A stretch of 64,000 nt of DNA from DAOMFB01 sp963721385 (GCA_963721385.1 CAVRJB010000016.1:248001-312000), one strand, 5' to 3'; numbered from the stretch's first letter, positions 8,073 through 15,914 are shown. The notes: generated by a model from the sequence alone, not told the origin. Translations and numbers: made by a program.

Positions 8073-8429
8073 ATGGAACCTGACTTCCTGCAGGCCGAGC
8101 AGCGAAAAACGTGCATCGCTCACGGCGCGCAGTTTCTTGAGGCAGCCGACCATATGAAGCTCGGGCTCGCCCGAAACGCGCGGTCCGGGGCCTCACCTCT
8201 CAACGGGCTTCGTCATCCTCCGTCCGAGGGCACGTGCGGCTGGTTCATCTGGGGTGGCACCGAGTTCTCGGAGGCCCCGGACTTCTTTCAGCCCCATCAC
8301 GTCATTCATCTGGCCGAGCATCTTCCTGAGATTCTTCCCTACCTCGGGCTCGCCCCAGGCTGGCGTTTTCTGCTCGCGCCAGGCCACGTCGATGTCTGGT
8401 TCGACCCGGCTCTTTTGGTGGAGGCCTGA
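8073..8429 (+). CDS. Cassette gene: Imm33-like (DUF2185-type) small protein
   Basis: 118 residues. The C-terminal half GTCGWFIWGGTEFSEAPDFF, VIHLAEHLPEILPYLGL and PGWRFLLAPGHVDVWFD has the layout of the Imm33/DUF2185 family, which includes predicted immunity proteins of polymorphic toxin systems and many integron cassette proteins. No signal peptide or membrane segment is seen. The start codon is eight bases after the R' core, and the attC of the cassette follows the stop by about 40 bases. The family match is from memory of the pattern, so an immunity role is only a possibility. Confidence 0.65.
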   Translation: MEPDFLQAEQRKTCIAHGAQFLEAADHMKLGLARNARSGASPLNGLRHPPSEGTCGWFIWGGTEFSEAPDFFQPHHVIHLAEHLPEILPYLGLAPGWRFLLAPGHVDVWFDPALLVEA

Positions 8430-8470
8430 GGAACCAGCGTCGTCCGGTCAGCGCCTCGCCTATCTCGCAG

Positions 8471-8539
8471 CGTGGCCTAACAGCGCGCTGCAGCGGACTC
8501 GCTTGCGCTCGCCGCTGAGCGCGGTATCGTTGGGCCACG
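8471..8539 (+). other. attC site 2 (complete)
   Basis: R'' GCCTAAC (8475-8481) and R' GTTGGGC (8529-8535) sit in a longer inverted pair CGTGGCC/GGCCACG. The central hairpin pairs CGCGCT (8484-8489) plus CAGCGG (8491-8496) with CCGCTG (8512-8517) plus AGCGCG (8518-8523), leaving G8490 unpaired as an extrahelical base of the kind integrases use to choose the strand. Terminal loop 8497-8511. Confidence 0.9.
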
Positions 8540-8597
8540 GAGACAGGCTTCTGACTTCAACGAATTCTGGCGGCCCTCCAAGGAAAGGAGACCACTC

Positions 8598-9041
8598 ATG
8601 CGCACCACATTCTCCTGGACACTCGCCGCCCTCGTCTCACTCTTCGCTCTAGCAGCAACCGCTCATGCGCAATCAGCAAGAGTCTGGAGTTATGAAGAGC
8701 TAGCCTGGAAGGCAGACAAGACTTTTCCCTCCGTACAGAGTGTGCTGCTTTGGGGCGACCCCGCAACGGGCGAGCATGCAATGCTACGCAAGTTTCCAGC
8801 CGGCTTCGCGCCGCCGCCGCACCGGCACCCGGCGACCGAACGTATCGTCGTTGTCTCCGGAACCATCATGGTTCGATACGCTGCTTCACAGGAAAAGAAG
8901 CTGGGGCCAGGTTCGTATTCAGAAATACCCGCGAATATGGAGCACGCGGTCAAGTGCCTAGATGATGTTGCATGCGTCTTTTTCTTAGCGTCTCCAGGTG
9001 CCTTTGCGATTATTCCCACTTCACAAGGTGAGAAACAGTAA
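8598..9041 (+). CDS. Cassette gene: secreted cupin-domain protein
   Basis: 147 residues with a clear signal peptide (TFSWTLAALVSLFALAATAHA, cleaved before QSARVW) and a strong AAGGAGA ribosome binding site. The cupin core is seen as PPPHRHPATERIVVVSG (metal-binding His-x-His) and a second motif around GSYSEIPANMEHAVKC. Small secreted cupins may bind metals or small molecules; no substrate can be named. It sits between attC 2 and attC 3 and is therefore a complete cassette. Base composition is visibly lower in GC than the chromosome around the array. Confidence 0.8.
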   Translation: MRTTFSWTLAALVSLFALAATAHAQSARVWSYEELAWKADKTFPSVQSVLLWGDPATGEHAMLRKFPAGFAPPPHRHPATERIVVVSGTIMVRYAASQEKKLGPGSYSEIPANMEHAVKCLDDVACVFFLASPGAFAIIPTSQGEKQ

Positions 9042-9065
9042 ACCGCGACCGCTGCATGGGCCGTC

Positions 9066-9126
9066 GCCCAACCTTCGGCTGCAGCGGACGCGCTTGCGCT
9101 CGCCGCTGAGCGCGATATCGTTTGGC
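9066..9126 (+). other. attC site 3
   Basis: R'' GCCCAAC (9066-9072) and R' GTTTGGC (9120-9126, one mismatch to perfect pairing) flank the same central hairpin, CTGCAGCGG with CCGCTGAGCG, and the same loop as in sites 1 and 2. It follows the cupin gene by about 25 bases. Its right half, GCGCGATATCG, shows what the IS-occupied site looked like before insertion. Confidence 0.85.
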
Positions 9127-9203
9127 CGCAGATCCGGGGTATAGAGAGAGCGGGGACACGGATACATTCTTGGGCCGGGTAATCCCTTCGCTCAGGCCTC
9201 GTT

Positions 9204-9557
9204 CTAGGACTCTCTACCGTCCAGAGCTTTGCTGGGGCTCTCTCGAAGCCTTTGGTACGCCTCCGAGGCCATCCACGACGTGACGTTCTTCTGGAATGAA
9301 GGATCATTCATGAAGCGCACGAAGATTTCTTCGTTCTGATCCATGCGTTCGACAAACAACTTCTCCAGCAGGTTCTTGAAGACAAGTTCGAACTTGTCGC
9401 CAGGGTTCACTGCAGCCGCCTGCCGCAACCCGTCATCCGCCATCGCGGCCTCGACAATCTGATCGAAGAAGAGTTGGTCCGCCTGGTTGAAATCCGTTCC
9501 AAAGCGCTCATTTACGATGTCGATGAGCTGTGACAGTGGCACTGGCTGCGTCCGCAC
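9204..9557 (-). pseudogene. hsdR: C-terminal remnant of a type I restriction enzyme R subunit
   Basis: About 117 residues, including LIDIVNERFGTDFNQADQLF, FDQIVEAAM, KFELVFKNLLEKLFVERMDQ and NEEIFVRFMNDPSFQKNVTSW, match the extreme C-terminus of HsdR proteins. The helicase and nuclease domains of an HsdR (normally around 1000 residues) are absent, so this is a relic. It is on the opposite strand to the cassettes and lies just beyond attC 3. Its stop is intact. It is joined on its 5' side to a fragment that resembles a different gene. Confidence 0.75.
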
Positions 9558-9630
9558 CAGGCCGCGAACAAAGCCCGCCGACGCGCCTCGAGAGAAGCTC
9601 CTTCGTGGCCTGAGAGAAGTCGTCCCGCAT
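9556..9630 (-). pseudogene. N-terminal fragment resembling an HNH nuclease family protein
   Basis: MRDDFSQATKELLSRRVGG then LCSRPG resembles the start of HNH proteins that begin with a TKE.LA.RVG..CSNPGC pattern. The similarity ends exactly where the HsdR-like segment begins, so the two look like a deletion or recombination junction between genes of a lost defence-type locus. Short, so the call is weak. Confidence 0.4.
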
Positions 9631-9716
9631 ATCCGCCGCCGAGATCGTAGTCCGGGCCAGCCTCGTCGAGGATAGAGGCGGGGGCGGCGAAGCGAATGCC
9701 GTCCCGAGGCCTAGAG

Positions 9717-11465
9717 CTACTCCTTCCGGGGTATGTCGTAGAGCCGGATCGACGTGCCGACTCTCTCGTAGGGGTGCTGCTCGAGCCAGTCGAAGGCTCC
9801 CTCTCGTGCGCCGATCGCTCTCCGGTCGTTCTCCCCGAGCGTCCGAAAGGTCTTTTCGGAGATCGCGACCCAACCCTCGGCGGGGCGGTACGGAAGGAGG
9901 CTCTCCGTGGGCGGAAGGCCCTGGCCGTCGGCCCCGCCCCCCCAGTACCCCAGGGTCACCTTTCTGGCTCCGACCTCCCAGAGCCGATCGCGCAGACGCC
10001 AGAGGTCCTGGCCCCAGTCGAGATCCGAGTCCACCGTCACGCGTTCCGGATGGCGGCCGGCGAAGGCGTTGAAGCTGGCCAGGTAATCGGGGTGTGCCAC
10101 GAGCGACACCGTGATCTGCCACATCAGCAGGCCGGACCCGGTCACCGTAAGCCACTTCCCACGCCTTCCGCGGACGAGGCGTGCCCACCCGGAACCGGCC
10201 GAGATCGCCAAGAAGCCGTAGACGGGCAGAACGTGACGCAAGCCGATGTTCATCCGCGACGAAAGGGAGACGGCGACGATGGCGGCCGCGCAGGCCGCGG
10301 GTGCGAGGAGGCGCCACCCGCCGTCCGAAGGCCGGTCCCGGAAGAGGACGGTAAGTCCGGATGCGAAGAGGAGAAGGAAGGCGATCGGGGTCTTGACCGC
10401 GATCAGGACGGGAAAGAAGTACCAGCACCCGGTCGTGTGAAACTCGCCGAGGAAGAAGGAGAGTCCGCCCCGGGCGTTTCGTTTGTAAAGGGAGTCGATA
10501 CCGCGGAAGAAATTGACGGCCGGAATCGGGAGTTCGAGAAGAGCGTTCGCGGCGTCGCGGAGGCGGTCGTGCCCTTCGAAGAACGGCTCCGCGAAGGCGA
10601 GGATCCTGTGGGGGCGCCGGTGGGCATCCGTCCAGGTCGCAACCTGAAATCGATAGACCGCCCAGACGAGAAGAATGGCGATGAACAGGGCGACGACGAC
10701 GCCTCCGCGGCGACGCCGCCATTCGCGGCGGACGACGTCCCGGGACGGCCGCTTCAGGGCCAGGATGACGATGCCGAGTGCGGCGACGCACGCCGGGAGG
10801 AACAGCAAGGCGGAGAACTTGCCCAGGACGGCCAGGGCGGCGGCCGAGCCCAGAAATGCCGCGGCAAGGAGCGTCGGCTGCTCCAACCACCGGACGAATG
10901 CGTAGAGCGCCGTGAGAAGCATGGAGGAACCGGCAACATCCACGGTGGCGAGGCCGGCATGGGCGAGAACGGGAGGGAGCGTGGTGAAGAGGAGAGCGGC
11001 CGCGACGGCAGCGACGGGGCCGGAGATGTGACGCGCCCAGAGCCACACGAGAACGGTCGCTCCAGCGAAAAAGGGGAGAGTGCCGGCACGGGCGAGAGCG
11101 AGATTGAGCTCGAAGTCGTTCCCGGTGCGGAGAATCGCATGCCCCTCCCGGGCGATGTCGGGAAAGTCCCGTCTCGGGCGAAGGCCACGGAGGTAGGGCA
11201 TGGCCGCCGCCGCGATGCTTCCGAGCGGTGCATAGTTCTCTTGGAAGAACGTCCCGTCGCTGTCGAAGAGGGCCTGGTCCGCAGCCAGCCAGCGGAGGCC
11301 GGCGGCGACATGTATCGGTTCGTCGATGGTCTGATAGAGGGTGGGGTACGTGAGCACGATCCGGAGGACACCGAGGGCGACGCAGACGGCGAGAGCAAGG
11401 ACGGAGTAGCGGGGTGCGCGGGAGGGAGACCCGCCGCCGCAAGGGGGGTGAAGCGCCGTCATCAT
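9717..11465 (-). CDS. Polytopic membrane protein, GT39/PMT-like glycosyltransferase
   Basis: 582 residues with about ten hydrophobic segments. The first periplasmic loop carries TIDEPIHVAAG, the acidic DE motif of GT39/ArnT-like (GT-C fold) transferases that move a sugar from a polyprenyl phosphate carrier onto a protein or lipid. A conserved-looking C-terminal soluble region contains DSDLDWGQDLWRLRDRL, common in these proteins of environmental bacteria. Two adjacent ATGs (11465, 11462) are possible starts. No cognate partner gene is adjacent, so acceptor and sugar are unknown. Confidence 0.75.
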   Translation of the reverse strand: MMTALHPPCGGGSPSRAPRYSVLALAVCVALGVLRIVLTYPTLYQTIDEPIHVAAGLRWLAADQALFDSDGTFFQENYAPLGSIAAAAMPYLRGLRPRRDFPDIAREGHAILRTGNDFELNLALARAGTLPFFAGATVLVWLWARHISGPVAAVAAALLFTTLPPVLAHAGLATVDVAGSSMLLTALYAFVRWLEQPTLLAAAFLGSAAALAVLGKFSALLFLPACVAALGIVILALKRPSRDVVRREWRRRRGGVVVALFIAILLVWAVYRFQVATWTDAHRRPHRILAFAEPFFEGHDRLRDAANALLELPIPAVNFFRGIDSLYKRNARGGLSFFLGEFHTTGCWYFFPVLIAVKTPIAFLLLFASGLTVLFRDRPSDGGWRLLAPAACAAAIVAVSLSSRMNIGLRHVLPVYGFLAISAGSGWARLVRGRRGKWLTVTGSGLLMWQITVSLVAHPDYLASFNAFAGRHPERVTVDSDLDWGQDLWRLRDRLWEVGARKVTLGYWGGGADGQGLPPTESLLPYRPAEGWVAISEKTFRTLGENDRRAIGAREGAFDWLEQHPYERVGTSIRLYDIPRKE

Positions 11466-11511
11466 GCGGATCGCCGGTGCCGCGTCATCTCTGCGTCTCG
11501 CGCGGCCGGAC

Positions 11512-11661
11512 CTACTCCTCCAGGTACGTATAACGCGTCAGGTTCTGCTCGAAATCCTTCGCGATGGCCTTGGCGTCCGCTTCCTTGACCTTCTTCCGCT
11601 CGATGGCGCGGCGGAGCTGCCGCCAGATGCCGTCGAGGATCTCGTCGCGGTCGTAGTTCAT
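11512..11661 (-). CDS. Small hypothetical protein (49 aa)
   Basis: A 49-residue ORF, MNYDRDEILDGIWRQLRRAI followed by a Lys/Glu-rich helix and ending TRYTYLEE. The sequence is evenly charged and predicted helical, unlike random high-GC frames. It begins right after an A-run (11662-11666), so it could also be the in-frame C-terminus of the membrane ORF upstream if one A were an extra base. No family recognised. Confidence 0.45.
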   Translation of the reverse strand: MNYDRDEILDGIWRQLRRAIERKKVKEADAKAIAKDFEQNLTRYTYLEE

Positions 11662-11998
11662 TTTTGCGATAGCTTCGTTCGTGTAGGTACGTGGAGAGCC
11701 GTAGCACGAGCCAAACCGCGCCCGCGGTGATCAGGAATGCAGCGGTTCTCGCAATTACATCGAACTGCCAGGGCGCGCTATAGGTCACGTGGTCGAAACG
11801 ATATCCCAGTCTATGTGCAAGGCGTACGCCAAGCACGAACGGGCTCCACCCCCAAAGCCACTGCACCACTTCCGGTGCATCGTTGGAGAGATAAGACGTG
11901 ATCGCGCCGTCGGAGTTCGCGACATCGTAGATTAGTTCGAATGCCGCGGAACCAGTGCTGTGGGAGGCTGCGGCCGACGACGCGAAATCGGGCCTCAA
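11662..11998 (-). CDS. Hypothetical membrane protein, C-terminus unclear
   Basis: The frame from 11998 codes for about 110 residues with a plausible composition (SDGAITSYLSND, VVQWLWGWSPFVLGVRLAHR) and one hydrophobic helix (IARTAAFLITAGAVWLVLRL). Past 11662 the same frame becomes arginine-rich noise and overlaps the small ORF, so the true end is unresolved. The stretch is lower in GC than its neighbours. No function can be given. Confidence 0.3.
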
Positions 11999-12240
11999 GT
12001 CATCATCTGACGTGTGAAGCCAAATCCCGCCTCACCGGCAACGCGGCGGCGGGATCGACTCGTTCGCGACGCTGTCCCGCGCCGACGTGGCAACAGCTGT
12101 GGTCCATCCTCGACAAGGGCGGACCGCGCTTCAAGCCGGCGAATCCCGGGACCTGGCCGGAGCAGGCGGGCTACTGCGTTCGCAACGACTGGGCCGGTCT
12201 CAAGCGTCTCCAGGACCGCCTCACCGCCGGTCGGGAGTGA
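11941..12240 (+). CDS. Hypothetical protein, start unresolved
   Basis: Only the last ~50 residues (TWQQLWSILDKGGPRFKPAN, TWPEQAGYCVRNDWAGLKRL) look coding; the upstream part of the frame overlaps the antisense membrane ORF. The stop is nine bases before the next ATG, and a GGAG lies in that gap, so it may be co-transcribed with the OmpA-like gene. No family recognised. Confidence 0.3.
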   Translation: MPRNQCCGRLRPTTRNRASSHHLTCEAKSRLTGNAAAGSTRSRRCPAPTWQQLWSILDKGGPRFKPANPGTWPEQAGYCVRNDWAGLKRLQDRLTAGRE

Positions 12241-12249
12241 GGAGTCGCC

Positions 12250-12564
12250 ATGCAGCTCATCAACGGCCGCACGCCCGACCAGTGGGCGGCCTACGACCGG
12301 GCGAAGCTGATCGGCGCAGTCTCGCTCGGGTTACTCCTCGTCGTCTTGTCGCTGGCCGGCCGCGGTCCGGCCCCTGTCGGCGGCTGCTGCGAACCGCCGG
12401 CTGCGGCGGCGGTCCCCCCAGCGACTCTCCCCACCGTGGCCCCGACGCCCGATCATGGGTGCGCCGACGCACTCGAGAGCGATGTGCTTTTCGCCACGGA
12501 CAGCGCGGAGTTGACGCCCGAGGGCCGGGCGCGGAACCGCCGCGTGGAGTTCCGCAAGCAGTAA
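12250..12564 (+). CDS. OmpA-like protein with most of the OmpA domain missing
   Basis: 104 residues: a membrane segment (AVSLGLLLVVLSLAG), a Pro/Ala-rich linker, then SDVLFATDSAELTPEGR, the start of an OmpA peptidoglycan-binding domain, joined directly to ARNRRVEFRKQ, its very end. About 60-70 residues that normally carry the diaminopimelate-binding Asp and Arg are absent without a frameshift. The junction falls in an EGRA stretch that occurs at both places in OmpA domains, which suggests a deletion between short direct repeats, or an assembly collapse. Peptidoglycan binding is unlikely as it stands. Confidence 0.6.
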   Translation: MQLINGRTPDQWAAYDRAKLIGAVSLGLLLVVLSLAGRGPAPVGGCCEPPAAAAVPPATLPTVAPTPDHGCADALESDVLFATDSAELTPEGRARNRRVEFRKQ

Positions 12565-12573
12565 CATCCGCAG

Positions 12574-13038
12574 CTACTCGGCCCGCTTGCGGCTCGCTCG
12601 CCGGGGCTTCGGCTTGCTCTTGCCCTCGAAATTGAGCGCCACGGCAGCGCGGATGAGTTCCTTCAGGGCCCCCTCATCGACCTTGTCGCCTTCGTGGATG
12701 TCGATGGCGCGCCGGACGTTCCCGTCGAGGCCGGAGTTGAAGAGACCCGAAGGGTCCTTCAACGCAGCTCCCCTGGAAAAAGTCATCTTGACGACGTTCT
12801 TGTACGTCTCTCCCGTGCAGACGAGGCCGCCGTGGGACCAGACCGGTGTTCCGGGGTTTGTGGGTTTCACCCACTTCCACTCTTCGACGATCTCAGGGTC
12901 TGCCTCGTGCATGATCTCGCGCACTTTCGCGAGCGTCTTTCCGCGCCAGTCCCCAAGTGCCTTGATCTTCTCGTCGATCAATGCAGAGGCGGATTCCGCC
13001 GGGACGGGCCTTTTCATGTACAGCTCCAACTCTCGCAT
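12574..13038 (-). CDS. DUF1801 domain protein
   Basis: 154 residues with DEKIKALGDWRGKTLAKVRE, EEWKWVKPTNPGTPVWSHGG, NVVKMTFSRGAALKDPSGLF and a basic C-terminal tail. This matches the DUF1801/YdhG-like fold, a small iron-chaperone-like or uncharacterised domain. An alternative start is the second Met at residue 8. It lies 39 bases downstream of homoserine dehydrogenase on the same strand and might be co-transcribed. Confidence 0.75.
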   Translation of the reverse strand: MRELELYMKRPVPAESASALIDEKIKALGDWRGKTLAKVREIMHEADPEIVEEWKWVKPTNPGTPVWSHGGLVCTGETYKNVVKMTFSRGAALKDPSGLFNSGLDGNVRRAIDIHEGDKVDEGALKELIRAAVALNFEGKSKPKPRRASRKRAE

Positions 13039-13077
13039 CCATTTTAGTTGAAGGCTCGGCGGCGCGGGTTCCCTCGG

Positions 13078-14367
13078 TCAGGGGGTCATCGGGAGGGCGA
13101 GCGGCGGCGAGACGTTGAACTCGAGAGGCGCGAGAGTCGCGAGCGCGGCGTCGACCTGTGCCTGCGCGACCGGCTCCAGGGTGATGACGAACGGGAGCGC
13201 GCTCTTGTCTTCCCACGGCGCCTGGAAGACCGCCTCGATGTTGACGGCGTGGTCCGCGAGGACGCGGCTGATCGAGGCGATGATTCCCGGCCGGTCCTTC
13301 ACGACGAACCGGAGGTAGACAGGCGCCACGAAGTCCGCCGGTCCGGCCACCGAGGCCGGGAGGAGCGAAGGGAACCCGAACGGGGGCGCCGCCGGGCGGC
13401 CGCTCCGGGCCACGTCGACGATGTCGGCGAGGACGGCCGTCGCCGTCGGGTCGCCCCCCGCCCCGCGCCCGTGGAACGCGAAGAGGCCGCCGTTCACCCC
13501 TTCCACCTCGACGAGGTTGAACGGGCCGTCCACCTTCGCGAGGATCGAGCTGTTCGAGACCGCGTGCGTCAGGACCGACAGATGGAGCCTTCCGTCCGGG
13601 AGCTGCCGGGCTTCCCCGATCTGCCGGAGCGTCCGGCCGAGCATCCGGGCGTAGACGACGTCGCACCCCTGGAGGGCCGTGATCCCCTGCCGGGCGACCT
13701 GCTCGACGCGGACCTCCTGCCCGAACGCCATCCGCGAAAGAAGCGTCAGCTTGTACGCGGCGTCGTGCCCCTCCACGTCGCTTGCGGGGTCGGCCTCGGC
13801 GTATCCGAGCCGCTGGGCCTCGGCGAGGATCTCCGCGTAGCTCCGGCCCGACTGGGCCATCTCCGTCAAAATGAAGTTGCAGGTGCCGTTCAGGATCCCG
13901 CGGACGGCGCGGACCGAGTCGCCGGCAAAGCTCTCGCGAAGAGCGCGGAGGATCGGAATCCCCCCCGCGACCGCAGCCTCGATCCCGAGGGCGACGCCCT
14001 TTTGCGCTGCCATCGCCGCCAGCGCGGAGCCCTCCTTCGCGAGGAGGAGCTTGTTCGCGGTGACGACTCCCTTGCCGGCCGCGAGCGCGGCCCTCACGAG
14101 CGAGCCGGCTGGCTCGGCGCCCCCGAGGAGCTCGACGACGAGGTCGACGCCCGGGTCGGCGACGACGGAGGCGAGGTCCTCGGTCCAGCGGACGCCGGTC
14201 CCCGATCCTTCGGCCTTCTTTTCGGCGATGCGGCGGTTCCCGATCGCGACGACCCGAAGGTCGAGTCCCAGCCGGCCGCGAAGGCGCGGGGCTTCCTTCT
14301 CGAGGAGCCGGACGAGCGCCTGACCGACGGTTCCGAAGCCGAGGAGGCCGATTCGGAGAGTCTTCAC
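13078..14367 (-). CDS. hom: Homoserine dehydrogenase
   Basis: 429 residues. It reduces aspartate semialdehyde to homoserine with NAD(P)H, the branch step to threonine and methionine. The Rossmann motif GLLGFGTVGQALV is at residues ~8-20; the catalytic core has VTANKLLLA, EAAVAGGIPI, GILNGTCNFILTEM and a Lys/Asp-bearing DVEGHDAAYKL; a C-terminal ACT domain (RFVVKDRPGIIASISRVLAD) from about residue 345 gives feedback control, usually by threonine. Stand-alone (no fused aspartokinase), of normal size. Divergent from the MBL-rhodanese gene with a 94-base intergenic region that must hold both promoters. Confidence 0.95.
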   Translation of the reverse strand: MKTLRIGLLGFGTVGQALVRLLEKEAPRLRGRLGLDLRVVAIGNRRIAEKKAEGSGTGVRWTEDLASVVADPGVDLVVELLGGAEPAGSLVRAALAAGKGVVTANKLLLAKEGSALAAMAAQKGVALGIEAAVAGGIPILRALRESFAGDSVRAVRGILNGTCNFILTEMAQSGRSYAEILAEAQRLGYAEADPASDVEGHDAAYKLTLLSRMAFGQEVRVEQVARQGITALQGCDVVYARMLGRTLRQIGEARQLPDGRLHLSVLTHAVSNSSILAKVDGPFNLVEVEGVNGGLFAFHGRGAGGDPTATAVLADIVDVARSGRPAAPPFGFPSLLPASVAGPADFVAPVYLRFVVKDRPGIIASISRVLADHAVNIEAVFQAPWEDKSALPFVITLEPVAQAQVDAALATLAPLEFNVSPPLALPMTP

Positions 14368-14461
14368 CGAGCGCGACTCTACGGGACGGGACCGGACCGG
14401 TCAAAGGACGCGGACGACGAACCGGCATGCGTTAGGATGAATCCGCTTCTTGGGGGGATGA

Positions 14462-15847
14462 GTGGAATTCAAGCAGTTCTACCTGGGCTGTCTGGCCCAT
14501 GCGTCGTACCTGATCGGCTCCAAAGGCGAAGCCGCCGTCGTGGATCCCCAGCGAGACGTCGACATCTATCTCGCCGAGGCGGGAGCAAGGGGGCTCAACA
14601 TCCGGTGGGTCCTCGAGACGCACCTTCACGCGGATTTCGTGAGCGGACACCGCGAGCTGGCCGACCGGACCGGCGCGACGATCGTCTTCGGCCGGAGAGC
14701 CGGCGCGGAGTTCCCGCATCGGGCCGTTTCCGACGGCGAGGAGATCCGCCTCGGGGACGCCACGCTCCGCATCCTGGAGACGCCCGGACACACGCCCGAG
14801 AGCATCTCGATCGTCGTCACGGATTCCTCAGCCCCGAACGTGCCCCCGAAGGTCCTCACCGGCGACACGCTCTTCATCGGCGATGTCGGCCGCCCCGATC
14901 TGGCCGGGTCGAAGGGGTTTACGGCCCCGGAGATGGCCGGAATGCTCTACGACAGCCTCCACGCGAAGCTGCTGACCTTGACCGACGACGTCGGAGTGTT
15001 TCCGGCCCATGGCGCCGGCTCCCTCTGCGGCCGGAACATCTCGAAGGAGACCTCCTCCACGATCGGCGAGCAGCGCCGCTTCAACTACGCCCTTCAGGCC
15101 ATGACGAAGGACGCCTTCGTCCGGATGATGACGGCGGACCTCCCGCCCGCGCCGGCGTACTTCTCGCGCGACGCAGAGATCAACCGGGCGGGCGCCGGCG
15201 CCCTGTCGGAGCTGCCGAAACCGACGCCGCTCTCGGCGGAGGAATTCGCCTCTCGCGTCCGGACGGGGGCGGTGGTCCTCGATGTCCGGCCGGCGTCGTC
15301 GTTCGGCGCCGGGCACGTCGCCGGCTCGCTCAACGTCGGCCTCGACGGTCAATTCGCGTCCTGGGCCGGAAGCCTCATTCCCGGCAGAACCCGGATCGTC
15401 CTCGTGGCCGGGGACGAGCGGGAAGTCGGCGACGCCGTGCTCCGCCTCGCCCGCGTCGGGCTCGAAAGCGTGGAGGGATTTCTCGCGGGCGGACTCTGGG
15501 CCTGGGATCAGGCCGGGATGCCGGTCTCGAAGATCCCGCAGATCGCGGTGGACGAGCTGCGCCGCCGGCTCGATGAGGAGCCCCGGCTCACGCTCGTCGA
15601 CGTGCGCCGTCCCGGCGAATACCATGCCGGACACGTTCCGTCGGCTGTCAGCGCGCCGCTCGACAGCCTCGCCGCCCTGGCCTCGGCGTTCGATCCCGGG
15701 CGTCCCACCGCCATCATCTGCGCCGGCGGGTACCGCTCCAGCAGTGCCGCGAGCGCCCTTGCCGCCCGGGGCTTCTCGACGCTCTTCAACGTCGTGGGCG
15801 GCACCGCGGCCTGGCAGGCCGCCGGCTACCCCGTCGAAACCGCCTAG
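14462..15847 (+). CDS. MBL-fold hydrolase fused to two rhodanese domains (persulfide dioxygenase-like)
   Basis: 461 residues from a GTG preceded by a GGGGGGA ribosome binding site. The metallo-beta-lactamase domain shows THLHADFVSGH, the PGHTPESIS histidine, and GDTLFIGDVGRPDL, a pattern typical of ETHE1/Blh-type glutathione or low-molecular-weight persulfide dioxygenases. Two rhodanese domains follow (about residues 255-350 and 360-460). The first has LVAGDEREV where a catalytic Cys is expected and is therefore probably inactive; the second has IICAGGYRSS with the Cys. Likely role: sulfide/persulfide detoxification in the cytoplasm. Confidence 0.85.
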   Translation: MEFKQFYLGCLAHASYLIGSKGEAAVVDPQRDVDIYLAEAGARGLNIRWVLETHLHADFVSGHRELADRTGATIVFGRRAGAEFPHRAVSDGEEIRLGDATLRILETPGHTPESISIVVTDSSAPNVPPKVLTGDTLFIGDVGRPDLAGSKGFTAPEMAGMLYDSLHAKLLTLTDDVGVFPAHGAGSLCGRNISKETSSTIGEQRRFNYALQAMTKDAFVRMMTADLPPAPAYFSRDAEINRAGAGALSELPKPTPLSAEEFASRVRTGAVVLDVRPASSFGAGHVAGSLNVGLDGQFASWAGSLIPGRTRIVLVAGDEREVGDAVLRLARVGLESVEGFLAGGLWAWDQAGMPVSKIPQIAVDELRRRLDEEPRLTLVDVRRPGEYHAGHVPSAVSAPLDSLAALASAFDPGRPTAIICAGGYRSSSAASALAARGFSTLFNVVGGTAAWQAAGYPVETA

Positions 15848-15914
15848 CGGCCAGCCAGCCCGGCGGGAACCTTTCGGCCCCGCCACGGTCTCATGAAGGC
15901 GAAAGGAGCCCGCC

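Larger units (their letters stand above)
6112..9126 (+). mobile_element. Integron cassette array without integrase (CALIN-type), invaded by an IS
   Basis: Three near-identical attC sites on the same strand follow three cassette genes (DUF695-like, Imm33-like, secreted cupin). Each attC ends a gene, as in integron cassettes. The central palindromes share the pattern CTGCAGCGGA...CGCCGCTGA. No intI is visible in the window. The array is less GC-rich than the flanking genes, and all cassette genes read in the + direction. Left boundary is uncertain; the right boundary is the R' core of the third attC. Arrays of this kind are called CALINs (clusters of attC lacking integron-integrase). Confidence 0.8.

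Noticed and set aside
8471..9126. The repeated hairpins as REP-type repeats
   Set aside because: Each copy has flanking complementary R''/R' cores and terminates a gene, which REPs do not; attC explains them better.
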